Shown in pieces: positions 1 through 8,639 of a DNA stretch of 27,462 bases. Within the stretch, counting starts at the first letter, position 1. Each line of letters starts with the position of its first letter. Under the pieces are notes generated by a model. It did not search any database. It worked only from the letters and a program-made list of their open reading frames with translations, and was not told where the DNA came from. Source of the DNA: JAVJRN01 sp040218415 (lineage in GTDB: Bacteria; Bacteroidota; Bacteroidia; Cytophagales; Cyclobacteriaceae); the NCBI GenBank assembly GCA_040218415.1, contig JAVJRN010000053.1:1-27462 (forward strand), in the 5' to 3' direction. Both the position numbers and the translations under genes were made by a program.

Positions 1-82
1 CATTATTCAGCATACGCATTGCAGCTTTCCTGCTCGCAAGCCTTTCCTCAGATGAAAGTGTCCTAAAGTCTGTTTTGTTCAT
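1..82 (-). CDS. Truncated N-terminus of a minus-strand protein, possibly an IS630-type transposase
   Basis: An ATG at 82-80 on the minus strand opens a frame of 27 codons that runs off the left edge without a stop (MNKTDFRTLSSEERLASRKA..., then AMRMLNN). The basic, helix-rich start with a T-L-S-x-E-x-R segment resembles the beginning of IS630-family transposases, in which a helix-turn-helix follows at once, but only 27 residues are visible. It is divergent from the exchanger gene at 298. That it is a coding start is fairly likely; the family assignment is a guess. Confidence 0.4.
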   Translation of the reverse strand, partial: MNKTDFRTLSSEERLASRKAAMRMLNN

Positions 83-166
83 AACGCAAAAATAAACAAA
101 ATTACCTATATTCTATAGCTTTATTACCGTCAAGTTAATAGCTGAATTTAAGTTTTTTCAAAAAAG

Positions 167-185
167 TAAATCATTGAATGATTTA
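167..185. promoter_or_regulatory. 19-bp perfect palindrome, candidate operator
   Basis: TAAATCATT-G-AATGATTTA is a perfect inverted repeat of 9 bp around one central G. It lies in the divergent region between the truncated minus-strand gene (start 82) and the exchanger (start 298). Its symmetry fits a dimeric regulator site. It is AT-rich, so chance formation is possible, and no T-run follows that would make it a terminator. Confidence 0.3.
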
Positions 186-297
186 TTCTAAAATATTTTA
201 TTTTCGCAGGTTGTTTTCTCAGGCCTTAGCCCTCTGTGGTTGTTGGTTTGCTTAGATATTATTGAATTTTGATAGGAAGGAAATAAATGAAGCGCAT

Positions 298-1269
298 ATG
301 ATCTATATATTGTTTGTTATCGGTTTTGTTTTATTGATAAAGGGAGCCGATCTATTGGTTGATGGCGCATCGGCGATAGCAAAAAAGTACAATATTTCGG
401 AGCTTGTCATTGGCTTGACGATTGTTTCTTTCGGAACAAGCATGCCTGAATTAGTCGTAAATATTCTTGCCAGTGCCGATGGCAGTTCCGAGTTAGCCAT
501 TGGTAATATACTGGGCAGTAATGTGGCTAACGTATTGTTGATTTTAGGTATAGCCGCCATTATAAAACCTCTGCCTATTCAAAAAAGCATTTACTTCACT
601 GAGATTCCTATTTCCCTAACTGCGATATTATTGGTAGGTTTTTTGGCTAATGCCAACCTTTTCGCTGAAGTCAAAGGGTTGAGTTTGAGTCGGATTGATG
701 GCGCTATTTTGTTGTCCTTTTTCGGCTTATTCATGACTTATATTTTTGTTGTATCTAAAAATAAAACCTCCAATGGCGAAGCTGATACTTCTCAAGAATC
801 AGATATCAAAGACTATTCAAATGGTAAAGCGATCTTATTGACCATCATTGGATCGTTTGCGTTGTTCCTTGGTGGTAAATGGGTAGTAGAAGGAGCCTTT
901 GAAATAGCCTTACTTTTTGGTTTGAGTGAAACTTTTATTGGTTTGACGGTAGTAGCTATTGGAACTTCACTACCTGAATTGGTGACTTCTGCCATTGCTG
1001 CAAAAAAAGGTCAGGCAGACCTTGCGGTAGGCAATGTGATTGGGTCGAATATCTTTAATGTATTGTGGATTCTTGGTATCAGTGCAGTCATTCGCCCTTT
1101 ACCATTCTTTGTGGTTAGTAATACGGATATTCTTATGGTTGTTTTATCCAGCACGATGTTGATATTCGCTGTGATTATTGGTAAAAAACCCAGAATTGAT
1201 CGTTGGGAAGGAGCTGTTTTTGTATTGGTTTACTTGCTCTATATAAGCTATTTGGTAATGCGAGGTTAA
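298..1269 (+). CDS. CaCA-family Na+/Ca2+ exchanger (YrbG-like)
   Basis: A 323-aa polytopic membrane protein predicted to exchange sodium (or protons) for calcium across the inner membrane. It has the two inverted alpha repeats of the family: GTSMPE at residues 46-51 followed by GNILGSN at 69-75, and in the second half GTSLPE followed by GNVIGSN. About ten hydrophobic helices are visible, with a polar cytoplasmic loop rich in Asp, Glu and Ser in the middle. The frame is open from a TTG at 262, but the ATG at 298 is preferred because the hydrophobic first helix starts there and AGGAAGGAAAT lies about 12-22 bases upstream. Length and motif spacing are normal for the family. The ion actually carried cannot be read from the sequence. 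Confidence 0.92.
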   Translation: MIYILFVIGFVLLIKGADLLVDGASAIAKKYNISELVIGLTIVSFGTSMPELVVNILASADGSSELAIGNILGSNVANVLLILGIAAIIKPLPIQKSIYFTEIPISLTAILLVGFLANANLFAEVKGLSLSRIDGAILLSFFGLFMTYIFVVSKNKTSNGEADTSQESDIKDYSNGKAILLTIIGSFALFLGGKWVVEGAFEIALLFGLSETFIGLTVVAIGTSLPELVTSAIAAKKGQADLAVGNVIGSNIFNVLWILGISAVIRPLPFFVVSNTDILMVVLSSTMLIFAVIIGKKPRIDRWEGAVFVLVYLLYISYLVMRG

Positions 1270-1310
1270 TAGTTTGTGGTTTTGAATTTCAAATGCTAAG
1301 ATTAACCAAT

Positions 1311-1334
1311 GTTCTATAAGCGTATTCATAGAAC
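1311..1334. other. Hairpin between convergent genes
   Basis: GTTCTAT and ATAGAAC form a 7-bp stem around a 10-base loop, in the 166-bp gap between the convergent exchanger and transglycosylase genes. The position suits a bidirectional transcript end, but neither side has a proper T-run, so this is only a weak terminator candidate. Confidence 0.25.
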
Positions 1335-1435
1335 AAAACAGTCTTGATCTCTTTTTTCCTAGGGCTTCCATGATTATTCAGTCCTATGAAGGCAATGAAA
1401 TGTTTAAGTGCTGGTATAATGGATGGAGACAAGAC

Positions 1436-2992
1436 TTATTCCTCAGGAATAAACTGCTTGTAATGCTCATACCGTTCAAGAATTTGATTGACGTAGTTAA
1501 AAGGCTCATATCCACGCACATAACCATATTTAATTATTGGTAAGTTGAAGTTTTTGGGAGCACTCAATGCCAACAACATGGGCGCTACATGATCGTCCCA
1601 TTGATTGGGGTTGAGTCCTCTGTGCTTGGCCAGTCGCTGTGCATCTTGCATGTGACCTATGCCACAATTGTAAGCCGCAAGCACAAACTTTATTCGTGTC
1701 AGTGAGTCAGCAGCATCTTTGAAGTTATTATACAACCAATTGAGATACTCAGATCCTCCTCGAATACTTTCTGTGGGGTTGGTGAAATTATTTATGCCGA
1801 GCGATTTGGCAGTTTTTGGCATCATTTGCATTAATCCCTCTGCCCCAGCCCATGATTTTGCACTCGGATCAAATCGCGATTCCTGATAGATTTGAGCGGC
1901 GAGTAAGCGCCAATCCCAATTGATCTTTTTGGCGTAATTTTTTATCGCTTCATCATATTCGCTTATTCTAAGATTCTGAAGGCTGTAGAAGTCACTTTCA
2001 GCTCTTGTTCTAAAATTGCGCTCATTCTTGAAGTATTTGTTGTAAATGACATTGTAGTCCGTTTGCTTCCTTTCCGACAATATCCAGTTATTTACCGCCT
2101 TCCTGAATTCCGGGGATTTTTTGCGGGTAACCCAAGCGATACGTTGAGAAAAGGAAATGGGCACATCTACCTTTAATATGGGGAGATACGAGGCATTAAT
2201 CTTCGCCAAATTTTCCTCAGCAATCGTGTATTTGACTTTACCTTCTGCCACCATATTGATGATTTGGTCGGTGGATAAGTGGCTGTCGAGCGTATCCACA
2301 ACAATGGTACCTCCTATTTCATTAGAAAGACTCCTGATTCGCTCTGAATAGGCCGAATTCCGAAGTATGGAGACGGTATCATTGATCAACTCAATAGGGT
2401 CATGGATCAGTTGCCTCTGCAAATTTCCCCAGCTTAATTGTTGATAATTATCAGGCATTTTTTGAACCAATACTTGTCTGGTGAGATAAAGGTATTCGGT
2501 AAAATCAACTTCCCATTTTCGCTCATTGGTTACGGTCATACCATGAGCAATAAGGTCAACATCTCCCCTGTTGAGCACTTCAAACTCAGTATCCAAATCC
2601 GTAGAAATGACAAGCTCTAATTTTAAACCTAGATAGGCTGCCAATTGCTGCAAGAGCTCATATTCAAACCCCATGGGTTCGCCTCGATACAGAAAATAAG
2701 TGGTACTGCTATAAATGATTAAAGCCCTTAGAACTCCATCTTTTCGGATATCTGCTAAGTCTCTATTGACGGAGTTTTCCACGATCCAGTTGATCTCTGT
2801 TTCGGTCTCCGGCTGGATATTCGTTTCCTCTGTGGCCGAAAGGTTGAATAAGGACTTCTCCACTAACTTACTTTTAACAGAATCTTTAGTTCCCGAACAA
2901 TCACAGGGCTGATTGGACTGACACGAGGTAAAAACTAAAATAGCTAGCAGAGGTAAGATGCTAAAGAAACTGGGGTGGTTGCTGCTTTTCAT
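1436..2992 (-). CDS. mltF: MltF-like membrane-bound lytic transglycosylase (SBP_bac_3 + SLT domains)
   Basis: A 518-aa lipoprotein that should cleave the glycan strands of peptidoglycan to 1,6-anhydromuropeptides. A signal peptide ends in a lipobox (VFTSC, Cys24), implying outer-membrane anchoring. Residues about 80-325 form a periplasmic solute-binding-protein domain of the SBP_bac_3 type (FEYELLQQLAAYLGL, DLDTEFEVLNRGDVD). Residues about 355-510 form an SLT goose-lysozyme-like domain: YQESRFDP carries the catalytic Glu371, followed by AEGLMQMMP and AAYNCGIGH. Domain order and total length match E. coli MltF. It is monocistronic, with 270 bp before the DUF2797 gene. The symbol reflects architecture rather than proven orthology. 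Confidence 0.9.
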   Translation of the reverse strand: MKSSNHPSFFSILPLLAILVFTSCQSNQPCDCSGTKDSVKSKLVEKSLFNLSATEETNIQPETETEINWIVENSVNRDLADIRKDGVLRALIIYSSTTYFLYRGEPMGFEYELLQQLAAYLGLKLELVISTDLDTEFEVLNRGDVDLIAHGMTVTNERKWEVDFTEYLYLTRQVLVQKMPDNYQQLSWGNLQRQLIHDPIELINDTVSILRNSAYSERIRSLSNEIGGTIVVDTLDSHLSTDQIINMVAEGKVKYTIAEENLAKINASYLPILKVDVPISFSQRIAWVTRKKSPEFRKAVNNWILSERKQTDYNVIYNKYFKNERNFRTRAESDFYSLQNLRISEYDEAIKNYAKKINWDWRLLAAQIYQESRFDPSAKSWAGAEGLMQMMPKTAKSLGINNFTNPTESIRGGSEYLNWLYNNFKDAADSLTRIKFVLAAYNCGIGHMQDAQRLAKHRGLNPNQWDDHVAPMLLALSAPKNFNLPIIKYGYVRGYEPFNYVNQILERYEHYKQFIPEE

Positions 2993-3262
2993 CGAAGAGA
3001 AGCTAGCGCTAAAAGATGAATAATTCCAAATTAGCTTTGCGAAAACAAATCTGATATCTCAAAGACCAAGGTTTAATTCAAAAAATTCTCCTGAAGTTAA
3101 TACTTCGTTGGCCAGTGGTGTACGGCGATTTCTTTGGTTTCAGATTATAGCAATGTTTTTAATGCTTACTCCTCATTTATAATTAGGGATCATTTTCCCC
3201 GACTTTTGAATTCCCATTGATAGTTTAATCATACCTATTCAGGTAGATAATATCTAAAAAAA

Positions 3263-4057
3263 TCAGTCCACAGTCAATTCTACCACTAACCCTTCATTAC
3301 CTCGAACATTGAACACGGTATCGTCTTCAAACAGTAAGTATTGCCCTTTGATGCCAACTAAGCGAGATTCAAAGGAGGGTGTTTTGGCCAGATTCAGGCT
3401 TTTGATTTTTTTAGGATATCGATTTACAGGGAAGTCCAAATCCCACTTTTCTGTGCTTTCTGATAGGAAATATGGTTTTACTTCTTCCGGAATAAATTGT
3501 GAGAGCTTATCGCGAAAGGCAAACAAGTCTTCTTCGTCAATTTCGTTTTTCAGCATTTTTCTCCAGTTGGTTTTATCCGCCACAAATTCCTTCAATGCTA
3601 CTTCGGCAATTCCTGCCAAATAGCGATTAGGCGCCTCTATGATTTCCAGCGCAGCACTCGCTCCTTGGTCAATCCAGCGCGTAGGTACTTGACTTTTTCT
3701 CGTTACACCAACCTTAATATTGCTAGAGAGTGCTAAGTATACGATGTGCGGAGTTAATTGTACTTGTTTTTCAAAGGTTAAATCCCTGTCCTCTTCATCC
3801 AAGTGTGCTTTTGATAATTCAGGTCTAATGATCCACTCTGCCGTTTGTGGCATTTTATAAAAGCAATCGTAGCAATGCCCCATTCGATACGTTTTTCGGC
3901 CACTGCCGCAATTCAGGCATTCATAACCCGCAAAGTTTATTTGAATAGACTCACCCAATAGCGCATTCATATGGATCATTTCCTCCTTTAGGTAAAGGAA
4001 ATAGTTGATGGGCGAACCAAACTCTGTTCGCATCTTGGTTAAAACGCCTTTGTACAT
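3263..4057 (-). CDS. DUF2797 family zinc-binding protein
   Basis: A 264-aa soluble protein recognised as DUF2797 (PF10977) by its early zinc site (Cys47-x2-Cys50 ... Cys62-x2-Cys65, the second pair in GHCYDCF) and by the segment after it, H-I-V-Y-L-A-L-S-S-x-I-K-V-G-V-T-R...RWIDQGA. That segment resembles a GIY-YIG-like core. The C-terminal part ends with beta strands (FESRLVGIKGQYLLFEDDTVFNVR). No biochemical role is established that I know of; nucleic-acid binding is inferred from the zinc site. The ATG at 4057 gives a typical N-terminus. The start lies 43 bp from one copy of the 137-bp repeat described below, so that repeat may lie in its promoter or leader. Confidence 0.8.
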   Translation of the reverse strand: MYKGVLTKMRTEFGSPINYFLYLKEEMIHMNALLGESIQINFAGYECLNCGSGRKTYRMGHCYDCFYKMPQTAEWIIRPELSKAHLDEEDRDLTFEKQVQLTPHIVYLALSSNIKVGVTRKSQVPTRWIDQGASAALEIIEAPNRYLAGIAEVALKEFVADKTNWRKMLKNEIDEEDLFAFRDKLSQFIPEEVKPYFLSESTEKWDLDFPVNRYPKKIKSLNLAKTPSFESRLVGIKGQYLLFEDDTVFNVRGNEGLVVELTVD

Positions 4058-4099
4058 ATTGCTAGTTGTTTTTTTTGAGTTGCTAAATTAGTGATAAAC

Positions 4100-4236
4100 C
4101 TGAGTTTGATTGTTCATTCCACATTTTAGCGTCATTGCGATATTTTTTAAGCTTGAAAAGGTTAAAAAATAGAAGCAATCTGCTAGAAAAGATGAGATTA
4201 CTTCAATAATAACCTCATTTTAATCGGTTCTTATTT
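4100..4236 (-). repeat. 137-bp intergenic repeat, copy 1 (upstream of DUF2797 gene)
   Basis: This stretch is about 90% identical to the reverse complement of 17953-18088, with roughly 13 substitutions and one single-base gap. The core reads GCGTCATTGCGA, then a hairpin (TATTTTTTAA...TTAAAAAATA), then GAAGCAATCTGCT. That order, CGTCATTGCGA...GAAGCAATCT, is reminiscent of intergenic repeats common in many bacteria. It fills most of the 252-bp gap between the sensor stop (4310) and the DUF2797 start (4057). No open frame is supported in it. Strand is given relative to the downstream gene. Confidence 0.85.
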
Positions 4237-4309
4237 CGTAAAGACGATAATTATCACGGCTTTATTAATATAACCTCCCAGACCTCTTGGTATTTTGTCT
4301 TACCCTTTT

Positions 4310-7300
4310 TCATTCGATGGGTGTATTCATAGGAATGCTAAACATAAAGCGACTTCCCACATTCTTCTCGCTTGTAATCCAGATTTTTCCGCCATTTTTC
4401 TCTACAAATTCTTTGCAAAGCATTAATCCAAGCCCTGTTCCTTTTTCATCGGCAGTGCCAAGTTTGGAGTGTGTATTGCCAATGGAGAATATTTTTTCAA
4501 CCATTGCTGGCTCCATACCTACGCCAGTATCGGCGATGTAAACAACAACATCGGTATCTCTTTTTTTCCAACCCAAAGTAATGGTTCCATTTTCATGGGT
4601 AAACTTTATGGCATTAGAAATGAGGTTTCGTACCACTGTCGAGATCGAATTTTTATTGGCATTCACCACCAGTTTGGTTGTGGCAGTATTTCTCAGGGTC
4701 AATTTTTTGTTAGCTGCCTGAGTTTCCAATAACTCTTGGTTTTCTTGTAACAAGGCTGTCAAATCAAATTTTTCTGGGACGAATTGTATCTTTCCAGTTT
4801 GTGAAAGTGCCCAAGACAGTAGGTTTTCCAGCAGCACGGACACATTTTTTTGGGACTTATCCAAGTCTTGAATTAATTCATGCAGTTGCTCTTTCGTCAA
4901 TGAGTCGATATGATCTCTAAGGATATAAATGAAGGAAGAAAGTGAAGTGAGTGGTCCCTTTAAATCATGACTGATGATAGAGAAAAACTTATCCTTGGTT
5001 GCATTCAATTCCATTAACGTTTCGGCTTGGAGCTCAATTTCTTCTTTTTGCTTGACTACTTCTGCAGTACGTTCGTTGACGGTCTTTGCCAGTTGCCTTT
5101 TTTGTTGTACTAAGCGGTAAGTATTCAGTTTTACGATCATGATCACGACAATAACCATTAGAAATCCGTAAATAAAGAACGCCCACCAAGTCAACCACCA
5201 AGGCGGATGCACAACAAAACTAACGCTCGCTTCCTCACTCCATAGAAAATTACGCCCTCTCGCTCTCACACGAAAAATATATTCGCCAGGTGCTATATTT
5301 CTATAACTTGCTTTATCTTCTCGGGTAAAAGATGACCATTTTTTGTCCATGCCCTCCAGCGTATAGCGATACACAATATCAAACTGTTCGCTAAGTTTCA
5401 TGCCGCTATAGTGAAAGGTGACATAATTTTGATCAAAAGGTAACTCCAGATTTTTTGGAAGATTGTAGGGTGCCAAATCCTCTACTCCGCTCCATCGAAT
5501 GCCTGCCTTTATGAGCGGATTGTTATCCAGAGGCATATTGGAAAAAAGTAAAAAACTATCCTTGTCGGGAAAAAACAATGTATCGGGTTTGATCACATCC
5601 ATATTTCCGATCTTTTCTTTTATATCCGAAATCCGGTTCCAGCCGACTGTTTTTTGGCCAATATGTAGCCCAGTGATAAATAATGCTGGTTTGAGTGTGT
5701 CAGCCATTGCAGGCTCAAAGGCAGTAAGCACGCCTCCAACACCGCTCCACATGGTTCCGTTCGGAGCGTTTTGGTCTGGTTTTGTGAAAACCAATGGGTT
5801 ACCCGGGCTATTAAAATCCATGTATTTAAACCCATGAGATTTATTCCAAGTGGTCAGTTGATAGCCGTCATTTTTAGCCACAAACCGAGTAATTCCCTTA
5901 CCAGTTCCAGCCCAAACATTTCCTTGTCCGTCCATAGCAAGTTGAGTGACCGCATTGTCTGCTAAACCTTCGGCTGTACCATAATGCGTAAAACGTCCGT
6001 CTTCGAAAATATCCAAACCACCTCTGGCAGTGCCAATCCAAATAGCACCTGTAGAAGATTCCAATAAGCTCCTGATCCGATTACTGCTGAGTCCTTCTGC
6101 TTTTCCGTAATGCATAATTCGGCCTGACTCAAAAACATCCACGCCATTGCCCTCCGTCCCTATCCAGATGGCACCTGTAGAAGATTCAATAATACTTAAG
6201 ACATAATTACTGCTCAGTCCCTCGGCTGTAGTATAATGTGTGAATTTGCCGGATTCTAAAACGTTTACACCTCCGGAAGTTCCAATCCAGATAGCGCCGG
6301 TAGAAGATTCTAACAAGCTTAAGACACGATTGCTGCTCAAACCCTGTTCCTTGCCATAATGTATAATATCGTTTCCTTTAAATAAATCTAGCCCTTCTCC
6401 ATCTGTGCCGATCCAGATAGCCCCTGACGAAGTTTCCAATAAACTCAAGACACTATTGCTGCTCAAACCTTGTGCACTTCCGAAATGAGAAAAGTTACCT
6501 GAATTAAACACATCAACTCCTCCACCAATGGTGCCTATCCAAAGTTCCCCTAAGGAGGTAGCCAACAAGCTCCTCACGCTATTGCTGCTCAATCCCTCTT
6601 CCGTACCATAATGTGTAAAGCTGCCTGAATCAAACACATTCACACCGCCTCTGGCAGTGCCTATCCAAATAGCGCCCTTGGAGGATTCCAATAAACTCAA
6701 AATACTGTTGCTACTTAAGCCATCTTCCGTATCATACCGCGTGATACTACCTGATTCAAGCACAGATACGCCACCAAAGGTGCCTATCCAAATGGCGCCA
6801 TTGGAAGTTTCCAATAAACTCAAAATATGGTTACGGTTGAGGCCTTCATCCGTACCATAATTGATCAAACTTCCTGAATCAAAAACATCCAATCCTCCGC
6901 CATCCGTTCCTATCCAAATAGCTCCGGTCGAGGATTGTATCAAGCACCTTACTCGGGCGCTGCTCAGTCCTTCTTTTATTCCAAAATGAAGGAAGTTACC
7001 AGAGTCAAAAATATTCACCCCTCCTCCATCTGTCGCGATCCAAATGGCCCCTGAGTCAATTTGCAATAAACTCCTCACACGATTACTAGTTAAGCCTTCT
7101 GCAACCCCATAATGAGTAAAATGACCTGATTCGTACACGTCTACACCTCCACCATAAGTCCCAATCCAAATAGCGCCATCGGAAGATTCTAACAGGCTGC
7201 TCACATTGTTGCTACTCAAACCTTCGGTTACTCCATAATGAATAAAAAAGCCTGATTCGAACACATCTACTCCTCCACCATCTGTCCCAATCCAAATGGC

Positions 7301-7948
7301 TCCTGTGGAGGATTCCAACAAACTCACGATACGATTACTGCTCAGACCTTCCTGAGTCGTATATATTATTAGCTCCTCTCCATCAAGCAAGGCCAAACCA
7401 TTGTCGGTACCAATCCAGATGCGACCGTGGCTGTCTTCTAATACAACATATATATAAGTTCCTGGTAGGTTTTGATCCTGACTCATGTACCTGATTCCAT
7501 ACTTGTCGTCATCCCGTGCGATATTGAGAATATAGGGTTTGGAGATAGGTTGTTCTGCCATGACAAATTTGCCTTTTGCTGGTACCTTTTTGCCAATTGC
7601 TTTTACCTTTTTAGGTGCTCCCGCACGGCGTTTTTCAAGGTTAGCGGGAATTTTTCGCCTCTTCACTTGGTCTACGGTGATTACAGGTTTCGAGGCTTTT
7701 GTAATGACTGGCTCTGCCAAAGGAATATTTCTTTTCCGCAGGACAAGCTTACTGTCCTGAGTGGTGTATTTTGCATTAGGCAGGTTGGTAGGTATTTCGC
7801 TTAAGTTCGGTTTCGCTTTGACCGATATTGGTTTTTTATAAAGGGTTTCATCAAAAGGAAAGGCGATCTTATCGGGCTGAGTCTTACAGCCCACCAGAGA
7901 AATACAAAAAAATAGGGCGTAAAAAAGTCTAAGTGGTCTGACTATCAT
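4310..7948 (-). CDS. Propeller/Y_Y_Y sensor histidine kinase (HTCS-like sensor without receiver or DNA-binding domain)
   Basis: A 1212-aa membrane sensor. An N-terminal signal ends in a lipobox-like LVGC (Cys21), followed by a basic, Pro/Lys-rich linker (about 30-140). From about 175 come 12 very similar 41-42-residue Reg_prop blades (GAIWIGT-GGG-DVF-SG--HYG--EGLSSN) plus one or two divergent blades, enough for two seven-bladed propellers. Next come a Y_Y_Y domain (about 825-910), one transmembrane helix (about 917-942), a coiled coil, HisKA (SHDLKGPL, phospho-acceptor His994) and HATPase_c (NLISNAIKF, DTGVGM, GTGLGL). Unlike hybrid two-component systems it ends there, so it must signal to a separate regulator, and none is adjacent. 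The frame is open from a GTG at 7978, but the ATG at 7948 gives a cleaner signal sequence. The ligand is unknown; relatives sense glycans. Confidence 0.9.
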   Translation of the reverse strand: MIVRPLRLFYALFFCISLVGCKTQPDKIAFPFDETLYKKPISVKAKPNLSEIPTNLPNAKYTTQDSKLVLRKRNIPLAEPVITKASKPVITVDQVKRRKIPANLEKRRAGAPKKVKAIGKKVPAKGKFVMAEQPISKPYILNIARDDDKYGIRYMSQDQNLPGTYIYVVLEDSHGRIWIGTDNGLALLDGEELIIYTTQEGLSSNRIVSLLESSTGAIWIGTDGGGVDVFESGFFIHYGVTEGLSSNNVSSLLESSDGAIWIGTYGGGVDVYESGHFTHYGVAEGLTSNRVRSLLQIDSGAIWIATDGGGVNIFDSGNFLHFGIKEGLSSARVRCLIQSSTGAIWIGTDGGGLDVFDSGSLINYGTDEGLNRNHILSLLETSNGAIWIGTFGGVSVLESGSITRYDTEDGLSSNSILSLLESSKGAIWIGTARGGVNVFDSGSFTHYGTEEGLSSNSVRSLLATSLGELWIGTIGGGVDVFNSGNFSHFGSAQGLSSNSVLSLLETSSGAIWIGTDGEGLDLFKGNDIIHYGKEQGLSSNRVLSLLESSTGAIWIGTSGGVNVLESGKFTHYTTAEGLSSNYVLSIIESSTGAIWIGTEGNGVDVFESGRIMHYGKAEGLSSNRIRSLLESSTGAIWIGTARGGLDIFEDGRFTHYGTAEGLADNAVTQLAMDGQGNVWAGTGKGITRFVAKNDGYQLTTWNKSHGFKYMDFNSPGNPLVFTKPDQNAPNGTMWSGVGGVLTAFEPAMADTLKPALFITGLHIGQKTVGWNRISDIKEKIGNMDVIKPDTLFFPDKDSFLLFSNMPLDNNPLIKAGIRWSGVEDLAPYNLPKNLELPFDQNYVTFHYSGMKLSEQFDIVYRYTLEGMDKKWSSFTREDKASYRNIAPGEYIFRVRARGRNFLWSEEASVSFVVHPPWWLTWWAFFIYGFLMVIVVIMIVKLNTYRLVQQKRQLAKTVNERTAEVVKQKEEIELQAETLMELNATKDKFFSIISHDLKGPLTSLSSFIYILRDHIDSLTKEQLHELIQDLDKSQKNVSVLLENLLSWALSQTGKIQFVPEKFDLTALLQENQELLETQAANKKLTLRNTATTKLVVNANKNSISTVVRNLISNAIKFTHENGTITLGWKKRDTDVVVYIADTGVGMEPAMVEKIFSIGNTHSKLGTADEKGTGLGLMLCKEFVEKNGGKIWITSEKNVGSRFMFSIPMNTPIE
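5940..7430 (-). repeat. Tandem ~126-bp coding repeats (about 12 propeller blades)
   Basis: Inside the sensor gene about 12 consecutive units of 123-126 bp encode almost the same blade, with GAIWIGT and EGLSSN recurring in most units. Two units (the 6th and 10th) lack one codon in the GGV segment. Stretches such as the complements of AATCCAAATAGC and GCTGCTCA recur at DNA level, so the similarity is not only at protein level and points to duplication or homogenisation within the gene. Confidence 0.85.
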
Positions 7949-8206
7949 CGAAAGAAATAAGCCTTGATTGTTTGACACGTATCATAAAAAATTGATCGAC
8001 GAAGTTACCGCTCCTACTTACTCTTTCCAAAGTAAAAGATGGACTAAACATTGGCTTGGGTGGAATGCTCGGCTGGAGTGTTGTTCGACTTAAAAGAAGT
8101 ATATAGAATAAACGCTAAAGAAACATCCGTTTTGTATCGTTCTGTTAATTCTTAGTTTATCAGAAATTTAGTCGAATGACATTTTTTCGATATTTCAAGA
8201 TATATC

Positions 8207-8236
8207 CAATGCGTATTAGCGCATTGTTTTCTTTTT
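8207..8236 (+). terminator. Terminator-like hairpin with T-run, no gene in front
   Basis: CAATGCG (8207-8213) pairs with CGCATTG (8220-8226) around a 6-base loop and is followed at once by TTTTCTTTTT. This is a good intrinsic terminator for plus-strand transcription, although Bacteroidota use such signals less uniformly than Proteobacteria. No plus-strand gene lies upstream, since the sensor runs the other way. Confidence 0.45.
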
Positions 8237-8289
8237 ATAATGTTAGGCAATATAGAAGATTAGAATACTAATTTTAGCGAGGAATTATC

Positions 8290-8527
8290 ATGTATTTGCA
8301 GAAAGGATCAGCAAAAATGGGTTAAGCTTCAGGGATGTTAAATAAAAACTAAATCGCTGATCAAAGGCCTTGCTTACCAGCACAGAGGTTCATACTTGCA
8401 TTGGATACTCGGGAATGACTCTAATAAGCCAGAGCCAAACGCTTTGATCTTCTATCCTCAAGTCACTCAGGCAGTGAGACTTAAATATGACAGGGTAATT
8501 AAAACTTCACTTTATCCGAAAAAATAA
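8290..8527 (+). pseudogene. Frameshifted remnant of a small unknown gene
   Basis: An uninterrupted frame 8342-8527 reads as convincing protein: KSLIKGLAYQHRGSYLHW, then ILGNDSNKPEPNALIFYPQ, then VTQAVRLKYDRVIKTSLYPKK and a stop, but it has no usable start. Upstream, an ATG at 8290 (MYLQKGSAK) and a second short frame (NGLSFRDVK) lie in other phases and would join it through two frameshifts. This pattern suits a decayed gene of about 80 codons. I do not recognise the family. Two sequencing errors in a short homopolymer-rich stretch would be an alternative. Confidence 0.4.
8405..8422 (+). repeat. 18-bp direct repeat, left copy
   Basis: ATACTCGGGAATGACTCT is identical to 11441-11458. The two copies flank the MBOAT/SGNH gene pair. 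This copy lies inside the decayed gene at 8290-8527. Confidence 0.8.
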
Positions 8528-8639
8528 ATCCGCTTGGGTTCGAAATTCGATGTATCAAAATGGATATTCGATATTATGCAAAACAATGTGCACAATAAAT
8601 TTTTGCACTCTGCATTTCCGCATAATATACCGATCCAGT

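Noticed and set aside
5940..7430. CRISPR-like or satellite DNA array
   Set aside because: The 123-126 bp periodicity is fully explained by in-frame propeller blades.
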